Positions 1 to 7,800 of a stretch of DNA of 20,836 nt are shown piece by piece (the first letter of the stretch is position 1; each line of letters starts with the position of its first letter). A program made the translations under genes and the position numbers. Under the pieces are notes generated by a model, which had not been told where the DNA came from, ran no database searches, and was given only the letters and a program-made list of their open reading frames with translations. Origin of the DNA: Peptococcaceae bacterium UBA3937 (lineage in GTDB: Bacteria; Bacillota; Peptococcia; DRI-13; DTU073); NCBI GenBank assembly GCA_002385735.1, contig DGEB01000010.1:1-20836 (forward strand). Direction: 5' to 3'.

Positions 1-32
1 GTCCTCTGCTCTACCAACTGAGCTACCGAGGC
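1..32 (-). tRNA. tRNA, 5' part only (window edge); possibly tRNA-Phe
   Basis: On the minus strand, base 32 down to base 1 reads as the first 32 nucleotides of a tRNA: acceptor strand GCCTCGG, TA, D-arm GCTC-AGTTGGTA-GAGC, A, then the 5' strand of the anticodon stem GAGGA and one loop base. The anticodon and the 3' half lie outside the window, so the identity is not shown. The anticodon-stem bases resemble bacterial tRNA-Phe, but that is only a resemblance. Confidence 0.85.
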
Positions 33-78
33 AGAAAAGTATAACCATTCCCTGTAGCTTTCATCGCTGACAAAGTAT

Positions 79-108
79 ATTCTAACACGATATTCATTAT
101 CATGTCAA
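79..108 (-). promoter_or_regulatory. Promoter of the tRNA gene
   Basis: On the minus strand TTGACA (103-108) is followed after 18 bases by TAGAAT (79-84), close to the sigma-A consensus. The -10 box ends about 47 bases before the tRNA 5' end, a typical distance for a short leader removed by RNase P. Confidence 0.7.
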
Positions 109-162
109 TCTATTTTCCCTGCCATTATTTTGACGTCTCTCAACTTCCATTATACTCCCAAA

Positions 163-1026
163 CTACTTCACAAAAGCCAGCAAAGCCTCCCGCACAAGCT
201 TGGCCGCCAGAATCGTGGTCCGTTCCGAGGGATCGTACGCCGGTGCCACTTCGACCAGATCCATCCCGACCACCTGCAAGTCCTTCATCGTAAAAATGGC
301 CTCCATAATCTCCCGCGCCGTGCAGCCACCGGGCTCGGGCGTTCCGGTTCCCGGGGCAAAAGCCGGATCGACCACATCAATGTCTAAGGTAATATAGACC
401 GGTCTCCCCTGCACCTCCTGGACCGCCTGATGCAAGGCGGGGAAAATCTCCTCCAGGTATAAATGGGTCTCCCGGGCGGCATATTCGAATTCTTCCTTGA
501 CCCCCGAACGAATGCCAAACTGATACAGGCTGCGGGGAGGAAGTAACTTGGCCACTTTCCGCAGCACCGTGGCATGGGATAATTCCTCTCCTTCAAAAAC
601 CTCCCGCAGATCCGTGTGCGCATCAAAATGAAAAACCACCAAATCAGCATAATGATTAACACAGGCTTTTACCAAGGGTAGGGTCACCAGATGCTCTCCC
701 CCTAGAAAAAGAGGGAACTTTCCGGCGGCAAACAAGGTTTCGGCTGCTTCCTCGATCCGCCGCAAGCTTTCGGTAACGTTCCCAAAAGGCAGGAAAACAT
801 CACCGGCGTCATAATAGGAAAGTTCGGCCAGGCTCCGGTCCTGATAAGGACTATACAACTCCAGACCATAAGAAATATACCTGATCTGCTGGGGCCCAAA
901 ACGAGTGCCGGGCCGCAGGCTTACGGTATAATCCATCGGCAACCCCACCAGCACCGCCCTGGCCTGTTCGTAATCCTCACCGGCTCCCAAAAATCCTGTT
1001 TTCCGTTGAACGTACGACGGCAACAT
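163..1026 (-). CDS. speB: Agmatinase (ureohydrolase family)
   Basis: This enzyme is expected to hydrolyse agmatine to putrescine and urea in the cytoplasm, feeding polyamine synthesis. The 287-residue protein carries all the binuclear-manganese motifs of the arginase/agmatinase superfamily: GGEH (His112), DAHTD (Asp135, His137, Asp139) and the LDIDVVDPAFAPGTGTPEPGG region (Asp215, Asp217). I place the start at the ATG of MLPSYVQRKTGF because GGGGGAGG stands 8 bases upstream. An in-frame ATG 18 bases further up (1044) has a poorer ribosome site. A promoter-like sequence lies upstream, and no clear terminator is visible before the tRNA. No spermidine synthase gene sits beside it, unlike many Bacillota speE-speB pairs. 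The family is certain. Agmatinase rather than formiminoglutamase or guanidinobutyrase is inferred from the short N-terminus and the overall match. Confidence 0.9.
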   Translation of the reverse strand: MLPSYVQRKTGFLGAGEDYEQARAVLVGLPMDYTVSLRPGTRFGPQQIRYISYGLELYSPYQDRSLAELSYYDAGDVFLPFGNVTESLRRIEEAAETLFAAGKFPLFLGGEHLVTLPLVKACVNHYADLVVFHFDAHTDLREVFEGEELSHATVLRKVAKLLPPRSLYQFGIRSGVKEEFEYAARETHLYLEEIFPALHQAVQEVQGRPVYITLDIDVVDPAFAPGTGTPEPGGCTAREIMEAIFTMKDLQVVGMDLVEVAPAYDPSERTTILAAKLVREALLAFVK

Positions 1027-1077
1027 CAGCTCATCCTCCCCCATCCTTCTGTCCTGTTTAATGATGCTCCCTCCCTA

Positions 1078-1107
1078 ATACTACCATACGTACGGCGAAA
1101 ATTACAA
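1078..1107 (-). promoter_or_regulatory. Candidate promoter of speB
   Basis: On the minus strand TTGTAA (1102-1107) is followed after 18 bases by TAGTAT (1078-1083), about 50 bases before the preferred speB start. The spacer holds an imperfect palindrome around CGTACG. Both boxes are only fair matches. Confidence 0.45.
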
Positions 1108-1120
1108 ACATGAACATTGC

Positions 1121-1155
1121 AAACAAAAAAGGTACGGTTCTTTTGGTCCCGTACC
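1121..1155 (-). terminator. Intrinsic terminator after the NUDIX-like gene
   Basis: The 7-bp stem GGTACGG/CCGTACC (1131-1155) is followed on the minus strand by TTTTTTG (1124-1130). It stands about 80 bases downstream of the NUDIX-like gene and upstream of the speB promoter, so it separates the two units. Confidence 0.8.
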
Positions 1156-1234
1156 TCCCTTTACTTCTTGAACAAATTTCCGAACAGTTTTCTATTTGAT
1201 GTATCTATGTTGGATTCTCGGCAAGAGAGCTTTT

Positions 1235-1675
1235 TTAGCCCACCACTTCCGCCATTTTGTGATTGCAAAAGTGATTGTATTTACGATATGCTAAACGAAC
1301 TAAGGATTTGTCCTGACTGTACGTGATTTTCTCCAAGGCCTCGTCGATTGGGAAAAAGCCTCCATCCAGAAAACCTTCCTGCTTATTGACCGCATAGGAA
1401 TCGTTTCTCGCCTCCATAATAAACCAGTCGATCTTGTTGCACACCGGTCTTTTCCGGGAATAGGAATAAAACTCGTAACTCGTTTCTCCAGCGGGGGAAA
1501 TAATGGATGCGTCAATATTGCCTTCATGTTTAACCCGTTGTAATGCCACGTCCAAAGCCAACTGTTTGTCCCTGATCACACCCTTCGGTAAGACCCATTC
1601 GCCCTTGTCGTTCTTGAGGATGAAGACCCTGGTGTCATAAAACACCACACCACCAGCACAAGCCCTCGTCAACAT
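1235..1675 (-). CDS. NUDIX-fold protein with a degenerate NUDIX box
   Basis: The 146-residue product looks like a small single-domain NUDIX protein. The N-terminus CAGGVVFYDTRVFILKNDKG and the following EWVLPKG are the usual first strands. The NUDIX box GX5EX7REUXEEXGU begins at Gly32, but the key positions read Q38 (for E) and QRVKHEGNI at 46-54 (for REUXEEXGU). Only Glu51 of the metal-binding glutamates remains. The fold is therefore probably kept, while nucleoside-diphosphate hydrolysis by the normal mechanism is doubtful. AGGGGG lies about 7 bases before the ATG, and a hairpin terminator follows the gene. No partner gene shows its substrate. It could be a binding or regulatory protein, or a hydrolase using other residues. 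Confidence 0.7.
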   Translation of the reverse strand: MLTRACAGGVVFYDTRVFILKNDKGEWVLPKGVIRDKQLALDVALQRVKHEGNIDASIISPAGETSYEFYSYSRKRPVCNKIDWFIMEARNDSYAVNKQEGFLDGGFFPIDEALEKITYSQDKSLVRLAYRKYNHFCNHKMAEVVG

Positions 1676-1702
1676 AGATTAACCCCCTAATTTTATTTTT
1701 AT

Positions 1703-1816
1703 TTAAATACTATGTTCGACAAGTTGAAGAAGTTCTCCTGCTACCAAAATGGCATTATGAGCAACATATTTTTTGCCTTTAAATTCCTTGTTTAGCTTTC
1801 TTTTCAATTTCTTCAA
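1703..1816 (-). CDS. Possible 37-residue micro-ORF, weakly Spo0E-like
   Basis: In frame with and directly after the stop codon of the cysteine-rich gene, a short reading frame runs from a TTG (1814-1816) to TAA (1703-1705). It encodes two amphipathic stretches, LKKLKRKLNKEFKGKK and AILVAGELLQLVEH. Their spacing resembles Spo0E-type aspartyl-phosphate phosphatases (about 45-60 residues, two helices, SQELD signature), but the signature here would read AGELL without the essential Asp. The ribosome site is weak (TAAGGG). It may instead be chance, or the remains of a longer cysteine-protein gene read through its stop. Confidence 0.22.
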   Translation of the reverse strand: MKKLKRKLNKEFKGKKYVAHNAILVAGELLQLVEHSI

Positions 1817-1825
1817 GCCAAGCCC

Positions 1826-1999
1826 TTAGCGGCGGGCCAGAAACAAATCACAAAGCCCCTTCTGCCAATGCACGCAATGATTACACCGCGGCGAAAGCTC
1901 CCTTGAGGGCACATTCCCTCCTTCCAAACCTTTGGCACTTCTTACCGAATCGAAATAGGGACAACTTCCCGCCATTCGAAAACGATGTTGTGATTTCAT
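1826..1999 (-). CDS. Small cysteine-rich protein, 57 aa, probable metal site
   Basis: I do not recognise this gene. The 57-residue, basic product has four cysteines: C13 (SCPYF) and C39-x2-C42-x7-C50 (RCNHCVHWQKGLC), with His41 and His44 nearby. This is a pattern expected for a zinc or small iron-sulfur site. There is no signal peptide or membrane segment. I chose the ATG at 1997-1999 because AGGAGG stands 9 bases before it; longer in-frame extensions would overlap the upstream hairpin and ychF. It follows ychF on the same strand, and its Shine-Dalgarno lies in the distal arm of a perfect 13-bp inverted repeat, so its translation may be conditional. Function is unknown. Confidence 0.6.
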   Translation of the reverse strand: MKSQHRFRMAGSCPYFDSVRSAKGLEGGNVPSRELSPRCNHCVHWQKGLCDLFLARR

Positions 2000-2004
2000 A
2001 ACGC

Positions 2005-2043
2005 AAAACCTCCTGTTCTTAGGTTTCCCCAACAGGAGGTTTT
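2005..2043 (-). promoter_or_regulatory. Perfect 13-bp hairpin between ychF and the Cys-rich gene, masking its RBS
   Basis: AAAACCTCCTGTT (2005-2017) and AACAGGAGGTTTT (2031-2043) are perfect inverted repeats around a 13-base loop. The structure starts about 8 bases after the ychF stop. On the minus strand the distal arm contains AGGAGG, which is also the Shine-Dalgarno of the 57-aa gene 9 bases further on, and ends in TTTT then GCG. It may be a weak intrinsic terminator for ychF, a translational switch, or both. Confidence 0.7.
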
Positions 2044-2051
2044 TATAAACA

Positions 2052-3131
2052 CTAGACATTAAAACGAAAGTTAATGATATCGCCGTCTTCCACCAGATAG
2101 GTTTTGCCTTCCAAGCGGAACAGCCCTTTCTCTTTCACTTTCGTCATCGAACCCAGCTCATACAGGTCCTGGTATTTCACCACTTCGGCCCGGATAAAGC
2201 CCCGCTCGATATCCGAATGGATTTTGCCGGCCGCCTCTTTCGCCGTAATCCCCTGCGGAATCGTCCAGGCTCTTACCTCATCCTCCCCGACGGTAAAGAA
2301 GGAGATTAAGCCTAAATGGGCATAGGCCGTGCGCGCCAACCGCTCAATACCCGTTTCTTCCAAGCCTAAATCCGCCATAAAAAGCGCTTTGTCTTCCTCG
2401 TTTAATTCCCCGATTTCCAGTTCCATCTGGGCGCAGATCTCTAACAGCGGGATGTTTTTTTCCGCACACAAAGCCACTAGTTCCGCCCGGTGAGGGTATT
2501 CTTTTTCCCGGAACTGTTCTTCGTCCAGGTTGACCACGGCCAAACGGGGTTTTTCCGTCAAAAAGGCGTAATTGCGCATGGCCGTTCTCTCTTCTTCGGA
2601 AAGCTCCACATCCCGCATGGATTTGCCTTCCTCCAGCACCTGATAGCACTTCTCGAGGCGAGCCAATTCTTCCTGGTTTTCTTTATTAATTTTTTTCCCG
2701 CTCCGGATCCGTTCGATGCGTTTTTCGATCAGCTCCATATCGGCAAAGAGAATTTCGGTTTCCACCGATTCTAAATCGGCCGCCGGGTTAATGTCGCCGG
2801 TCTCCGGATTAGCATAGGAATCGCCAAAAGCTTTTAAAACATGCACCAGGGCGTCACACACCCGCACATCGTTTAAAAATTTCCCCGAACCCGATTTCTG
2901 CCCTTCTTGACCGGTAACCAGCCCGGCAATGTCAATAAAATCAATTTGGGCATAAATCGTTTTCCGCGGGCGATACAAATCACTTAAAAAATCGATCCTT
3001 TGGTCGGGCACTCTGGCCGTCCCCAGATTGGCTTCGGTTTTCCCGGAACCGGTTGCTGCTTTTCCGCCCGTCAGGAGGTTAAAAAGCGTTGTTTTGCCCG
3101 TGGCCGGCAAACCAATCAGTCCGATCTTCAC
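2052..3131 (-). CDS. ychF: YchF/Ola1-family P-loop ATPase (divergent form)
   Basis: This is an Obg-related NTPase of the YchF family, whose members prefer ATP and are linked to ribosomes and oxidative-stress responses. The 359-residue protein has P-loop GLPATGKT (7-14), G3 DIAG (67-70), the G4 equivalent NLDE (201-204, as in YchF rather than NKxD), and a C-terminal TGS-type domain (about 280-358) with RAWTIPQG and ending in GDIINFRFNV. The start is GTG with GAGGAGGAG upstream. The usual GLPNVGKS and the GASxGEGLGN stretch after DIAG are replaced by GLPATGKT and TGQEGQKSGSGK, so it may be a second, divergent YchF rather than the canonical copy. It lies 47 bases after ribU and may be cotranscribed with it. 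A strong hairpin follows. Confidence 0.88.
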   Translation of the reverse strand: MKIGLIGLPATGKTTLFNLLTGGKAATGSGKTEANLGTARVPDQRIDFLSDLYRPRKTIYAQIDFIDIAGLVTGQEGQKSGSGKFLNDVRVCDALVHVLKAFGDSYANPETGDINPAADLESVETEILFADMELIEKRIERIRSGKKINKENQEELARLEKCYQVLEEGKSMRDVELSEEERTAMRNYAFLTEKPRLAVVNLDEEQFREKEYPHRAELVALCAEKNIPLLEICAQMELEIGELNEEDKALFMADLGLEETGIERLARTAYAHLGLISFFTVGEDEVRAWTIPQGITAKEAAGKIHSDIERGFIRAEVVKYQDLYELGSMTKVKEKGLFRLEGKTYLVEDGDIINFRFNV

Positions 3132-3178
3132 TGCAATCTCCTCCTCTGATGATTACAGCTACAATACTACCATAATAA

Positions 3179-3751
3179 CTAAGCCCTGTCATCATTTAAT
3201 CTTGGCTCGGACGACCGGAAATCCTTCTCTTCCAGGACGTTTTTCACTGCCTTATAAAGAACGAAAGTAAGGACCGAGGTAAGCAGGAATTTCACCAGGT
3301 TAAAAGGGAAGGACACCGTAAGGGCCATCACCAATAAACTCTCATTGGCTACCCCCCAAAGCGGGAAGAAAATGAAGTAATTCACCGGGATCATCACCAG
3401 AGCGGTAACCACCGTCCCCACCAGCAAGGAAATGACCGCCGTTAATTTGGTCTTCCGGTGTTGGTAGATTAATCCCGCCACCAAAATCATCGTGCCCCCG
3501 GCAATAAAATTGGCAGCCATGCCGACAAGTCCGGCTTTCGAAACGCCCAGAAAATATCCAAGAAGGCATTTCAGGAACTGAACCAAAACGCCAATCCACG
3601 GACCCATCGCAAAAGCAGCGATTAATCCCGGCAGATCACCAAAATCATAAGTCATAAAAGGCGGAAAAAAAGGCAGGGGAAAAGCGATATACATCAATAA
3701 AATCCCTAGGGCCGTTAAAAATGCAATCCGCACCAATTTTTTCGTGTTCAT
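3179..3751 (-). CDS. ribU: Riboflavin ECF transporter substrate subunit RibU
   Basis: This membrane protein is the substrate-binding (S) component of an energy-coupling-factor transporter. It is expected to import riboflavin with the shared EcfA/A'/T module encoded elsewhere. The 190-residue product is very hydrophobic, with about six membrane segments. It has the family stretch FPPFMTYDFGDLPGLIAAFA followed by MGP and LVQFLKCLL near residues 30-65. The ATG at 3749-3751 (MNTKKLVRIAF) is preferred, with AAAGGAG 11 bases upstream. A longer frame would run back into the riboswitch terminator. Regulation is by the FMN riboswitch directly upstream, which also supports the substrate assignment. YchF follows after 47 bases. 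Confidence 0.9.
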   Translation of the reverse strand: MNTKKLVRIAFLTALGILLMYIAFPLPFFPPFMTYDFGDLPGLIAAFAMGPWIGVLVQFLKCLLGYFLGVSKAGLVGMAANFIAGGTMILVAGLIYQHRKTKLTAVISLLVGTVVTALVMIPVNYFIFFPLWGVANESLLVMALTVSFPFNLVKFLLTSVLTFVLYKAVKNVLEEKDFRSSEPRLNDDRA

Positions 3752-3794
3752 TTTGACATCTACTCCTTTAGAAAAATGATTTAGTTTAAACAAC

Positions 3795-3822
3795 AAAAAA
3801 CCCGAGGAATAATCCTTCGGGT
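3795..3822 (-). terminator. Riboswitch-controlled terminator of ribU
   Basis: On the minus strand AACCCG-A-AGGA / TCCT-CGGGTT folds around a TTAT loop and is followed by TTTTTTG. It lies between the FMN aptamer and the ribU ribosome site. The 5' arm CCCGAAGGA is complementary to bases in the aptamer's first strand, making it the switching element. Confidence 0.85.
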
Positions 3823-3870
3823 TAAACCATGACAATATTGACTAAGAAATTGTCTTAATTAAACAACTTC

Positions 3871-3986
3871 CCTCCCTTCTCCCATCCAGACTTTAACTGT
3901 CGGCTCCGGAATATCACCGGATCTGCCGTTATAGGCTCGCGGGCTTTACCGCCGGTAAGGATTTTCACCTCTCCCCGAAGGAATCC
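3871..3986 (-). ncRNA. FMN riboswitch (RFN element)
   Basis: The minus strand carries the conserved RFN blocks in order: GGGGAGAGGTGAAAATCC, ACCGGCGGTAAAGCCCGCGA, GATCCGGTGATATTCCGGAG, CCGACAGTTAAAGTCTGGAT and GGGAGAAGG. The P1 helix pairs TTCCTTC at the 5' end with GAAGGGA at the 3' end. FMN binding should stabilise P1 and let the downstream terminator form, switching off ribU when flavin is plentiful. Confidence 0.97.
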
Positions 3987-4006
3987 TTATTCTTTTATAC
4001 ATCTGT

Positions 4007-4035
4007 ATTATAATCAAAACAGCGGCCGCTGGCAA
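4007..4035 (-). promoter_or_regulatory. Promoter of the FMN riboswitch-ribU unit
   Basis: On the minus strand TTGCCA (4030-4035) is followed after 17 bases by a perfect TATAAT (4007-4012). Transcription would begin near 4000, just upstream of the aptamer. Confidence 0.75.
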
Positions 4036-4064
4036 GAGCAAAGTAAAGGGAATTTTTCAGGTGC

Positions 4065-4093
4065 TTGACCTAAACGCCCATAGTCGATAGAAT
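4065..4093 (+). promoter_or_regulatory. Promoter of the HAD phosphatase gene
   Basis: TTGACC (4065-4070) is followed after 17 bases by TAGAAT (4088-4093) on the plus strand. It leaves a leader of about 50 bases and is divergent from the riboswitch promoter, about 30 bases away. Confidence 0.65.
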
Positions 4094-4149
4094 AACACAT
4101 ACATACAGCCGGTGATATGTAAAAAACTTAACGTAAGCGGGTGAATCCG

Positions 4150-4785
4150 ATGAAACGCGTCTATTTTGTGGATTTCGACGGGACCATCACCAAAAAAGAC
4201 ACCACCGACGCCATTGTCAGTTCCTTTGCCCGGGACGGCTGGCAGGAGATCATGCGGCTCTGGAACGAAGGCAAACTGTCCACCGAACAAAGCGCAAGGC
4301 TGATCCTTCCTTACCTGCAGGTCTCCTCAGAAGAAGCGGCCCGGTTTTTGCGGGAAATTCCTATTGACGATACCTTTCGGGATTTTCTTACCTATGTAAA
4401 AGCCCGGGACGAACAGTGCTATATTCTCAGTGACGGCTTTGATTTTAACATCAGTACAGTCCTGGAAAAAGCTGGGATTACCCACCTCCCGGTTTACACC
4501 AACCAACTGATTATCGGGGAAAACAGTTATGACATTGCCTGCCCCCACGCTTCCCCCTGTGGCCATTGTGGCACCTGTAAAAAAACCCTGGTGAAAAAAC
4601 TCAGCAAAGAGGCTGACCAGGCGGTCTACATCGGGGACGGCTACTCCGACCACTGTGGTTGCCAGGCGGCGGACCTGATTTTTGCGAAAGGTTTTCTCCT
4701 GCGTTACTGCCGGGCGCAAAAGATCCCGGCACGGCCCTTCCGCACTTTTGCGGATATCGTCAAATACCTCGAAAATCTCGCCTAG
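4150..4785 (+). CDS. HAD-superfamily phosphatase, MtnX/SerB-like (subfamily IB)
   Basis: This is a cytoplasmic phosphomonoesterase of the haloacid dehalogenase fold. The 211-residue protein has motif I DFDGT (nucleophile Asp8, acid/base Asp10), motif II Ser94 (LSDGF) and motif IV GDGYSD (Asp163, Asp166), with a helical cap between motifs I and II. A four-cysteine cluster (C131, C137, C140, C143; SPCGHCGTCKK) before the motif III lysine resembles MtnX-like proteins of Bacillota and suggests a structural metal. The 2-hydroxy-3-keto-5-methylthiopentenyl-1-phosphate phosphatase role of MtnX is possible, but no methionine-salvage genes are nearby, so the substrate stays open. The ATG at 4150 is preferred over GTG 4141. 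GGGTG is its only ribosome-site match, so expression may be low. The gene has its own promoter and terminator. Confidence 0.85.
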   Translation: MKRVYFVDFDGTITKKDTTDAIVSSFARDGWQEIMRLWNEGKLSTEQSARLILPYLQVSSEEAARFLREIPIDDTFRDFLTYVKARDEQCYILSDGFDFNISTVLEKAGITHLPVYTNQLIIGENSYDIACPHASPCGHCGTCKKTLVKKLSKEADQAVYIGDGYSDHCGCQAADLIFAKGFLLRYCRAQKIPARPFRTFADIVKYLENLA

Positions 4786-4806
4786 GATTTTCCGGCGAGT
4801 TTTTTT
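4777..4806 (+). terminator. Intrinsic terminator of the HAD phosphatase gene
   Basis: CTCGCC (4777-4782) pairs with GGCGAG (4794-4799) and is followed by seven Ts. The gene's TAG stop lies in the loop. The opposite strand has only ATTTTC after the stem, so it may also weakly end addA transcripts arriving from the other side. Confidence 0.85.
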
Positions 4807-4885
4807 ATTCCTCCAAGGCCCCTATTACTCTAATCTCCGTTTAAATGCGCCTCCAGGCATCAAACAATACATTATGGCCAATAAC

Positions 4886-7800
4886 CTACTCCAGAACCAA
4901 CGCCTGCTGTAAGGCAAAGGAATAGATCAGTTTTTCCTTCACCGGACGGCCGAAAATGGTCTCTACAGCACGGGCATACAGGTCCAGTTGGATTTTGTAC
5001 CGTTCCTTGAGGATTTCTTCCTCCCCTGCTTTGACCGCATCGGTCTTGTAATCCAGGAGCACGAACGCGCCGTCCTCCTCAAACAGGCAGTCGATGGTCC
5101 CCTGCAGGATGATCGTTTCACCGGCGATGCCCCCGGCTTCCCCATAAAGCTCCCGGGTGGGCAGACTCATCGTAAAAGACAACTCCCGCTGCAGTTCCTT
5201 GCTTTGAAGCATCCTTTCCCCTAAAGGAGATTGCAGGAACCGGACGATTTCGTTCACCCGGATACTTTCCGCCTGCTGGGTGCTGAGGATTTCCCTTTGC
5301 ACCATTTCAGCCAGTTGAGCCTCCACCTTTTCGGGCGCCAAAGCATTGGGCAGGTCAAGATGCCGCATCACCAAGTGCAAGGCCGCCCCCTTTTCACTGG
5401 CCAAAAGGCCCTTTTCCTGCAAAAACCGCGGCCTTTGGGCAAAGCGCCGCAAAGGCAGGAGCAGTTCGCTGTCCTCCTGCCGCCCGCTTAAGTACTGGAA
5501 ACGGTTTTTGATTTCGGTAACCGTAAGCTTAGTGGGGATATCCGCCAACATCCGGTAAGGATACTCCCAACTGAGACGCTGTTCAATAAAATCATGGGTA
5601 GCTTGAAGAAAGGCGTCCTGGACTCCTGGGGAGCTTTCCACCGGCTCAAGCCGGCGCACCACAGCAAGCTGCTCCCGATAATCCACGCTTGCTTCTTTTT
5701 CTTCCGCCTGAACCTGCCGGACCCCCTCTAGTACAATCCGCCAGGGAGCGGGATCCTTTTCCGTCACTTCCCAGCCGGTGTCCGGGCTACCGGCGGCCTG
5801 GCGCAACGCTTTTGCGGCGCGGTGCCGCAGCAAACAAGGTCCCAGCCAATCCAAAGGTCCGCGGGCCTGGTTTAAGACGGCTTTTGACAAGCCCCAGCTC
5901 CGACCGGCCAGGGACTGGCTCCACTTTTTCACCTGTTGGGGAAGATTCCGGGCCGAACCGACCAGGATCAACGCCTCGCGGGCCCTGGTCATAGCCACAT
6001 ACAGAATCCGGACTTCTTCCGCCAGCATTTCTTCCTTTAGTTTCTCCCGGACCACCAGTTTCGCCAGGGTGGGATATTTCAGCCGCAGCGCCGGATCAAC
6101 CCAGACCGGGCCGATGCCCAAATCCTTATCCAGTAAGACATCACCTTGTATCTCCCGTAAATTGAACTTCCGGCCGAGCCCACCCACAAATACAACGGGA
6201 AACTCCAGCCCCTTACTTTTGTGGATGCTCATTAAACGCACCACGTCCTCGTTTTCCCCCAATGCCCGGGCCGTTCCCAAATCGCTTTCCGCCTTTTCCA
6301 ACCGCTCCAAAAAGCGCAGGAACTTGAACAAACCTTTCATCGTCGTATCTTCAAACTGTTTGGCCCGGTCCAAAAGCGCCCGCAAATTGGCCTGGCGCTG
6401 TTTCCCCTCGGGCATGGCTCCGGCATAATCGTAATACCCGGTTTCCCGGTACAACAGCCAAATCAGCTCCACCAAGGATTTCCGCCGGGCAAAAGTGCGC
6501 CAGTTGCGCAAACCACACAGAAAGGTGCCGAGTTTTTCCTTGAGGGCTCCTTTCTCCACCCGGGCCGCCAAACGCAGCGCATGAAAAAGGTTGTCCTTCG
6601 AGCACAGGCGGATTCTGGCCAAATCCTCCACGGTAAGGCCCACGACCGGGGAAAGCAGCACCGCCGCCAGGGGGATATCCTGATTGGGGTTGTCAATTAC
6701 CCGCAACAGGGACAGCATAAGCTGGATTTCCTGCGCCGCAAAGTACCCGCTGCCGGTTTCCGCATAAAGGGGTATCCCCAGCTTGCGAAACTCGTCCAAA
6801 AACACCGGCGCCGTTGCCTTAATCGAACGGAGCAATATCACCATATCCCGGAATTGGGGAGCCCGGAAAGTCTGGCTTTCCTTGTCCCAGATTCTCATCT
6901 CTTTCTGTAAAGCCAGGATGCGGCGCCCGATAATGCGGGCCTCCGCCTGGACGGCATCTAATTCTTCCTCCTCTTCCGGCTCCTCACCGTTTAACTCCCG
7001 GCCGCTGCCGTGCTTATCGTCGTCCCTGGACGCCGCTGCCCCAGTCTCATCCAAAAGACCGGTTGTGTCATCCCGTTCGATTAAGATGAACTCCAAAGGC
7101 CGCCGGGGTTGCTCAAACGCTCCTGTTCCACCGTTTTCGGCCGCACCGTTTTCTTCCGTTCCACTGTTTTCTGTTTCAGCGGACATTTTTGCTGCACCGG
7201 TATTCTCTGTTCCATCCGGTTTCCTCGGGTCCACTAACTCCTCTTCCGGTAAAAAGTCCGCGCCAAAGACCAGTTCGTGTTCCCGACCATAGTTGATTCC
7301 CCCCAGCCCCGGCACCATGAGCTGGCGGAAAACAAAATTGACCCCATCCACAATATTTTGCCGGCTGCGGAAGTTTTTGGCCAGCATGATTTTTCTTTCC
7401 CGCGCCCCTTCCTTTTCGCTGTAGCTCTCGTATTTGTGCATGAACAAGCCCGGTTCGGCCAAACGGAACCCGTAAATGCTTTGTTTAACGTCGCCCACCA
7501 TAAACAGGTTCGGCGTCTCGGAGTCCGTCCGGGATACCATGGCCAAAACCGCTTCCTGCACCCCGTTGATATCCTGGTATTCGTCCACCAGTACTTCCTC
7601 GTACTTCTCCCGCAGGCGCCAAGCCAATTCCGAAGGGACCCACTCCGCTTCCGCTTCCGGGCCCTTTTCCCCGCCGGTTTGCTCCGCTTTTTCCCTTAAC
7701 AACTGCAGGGCAAAATGTTCCAAATCGTTAAAGTCCAGCAGATTCCGCGCCAGCTTTTCTTTAAGATAACGAAGGGAAAACTCCACCACCATGAAGCAAA

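Noticed and set aside
2104..3270. Plus-strand frames opposite ychF and ribU
   Set aside because: They are shadows of clear minus-strand genes and have no start signals or family features.
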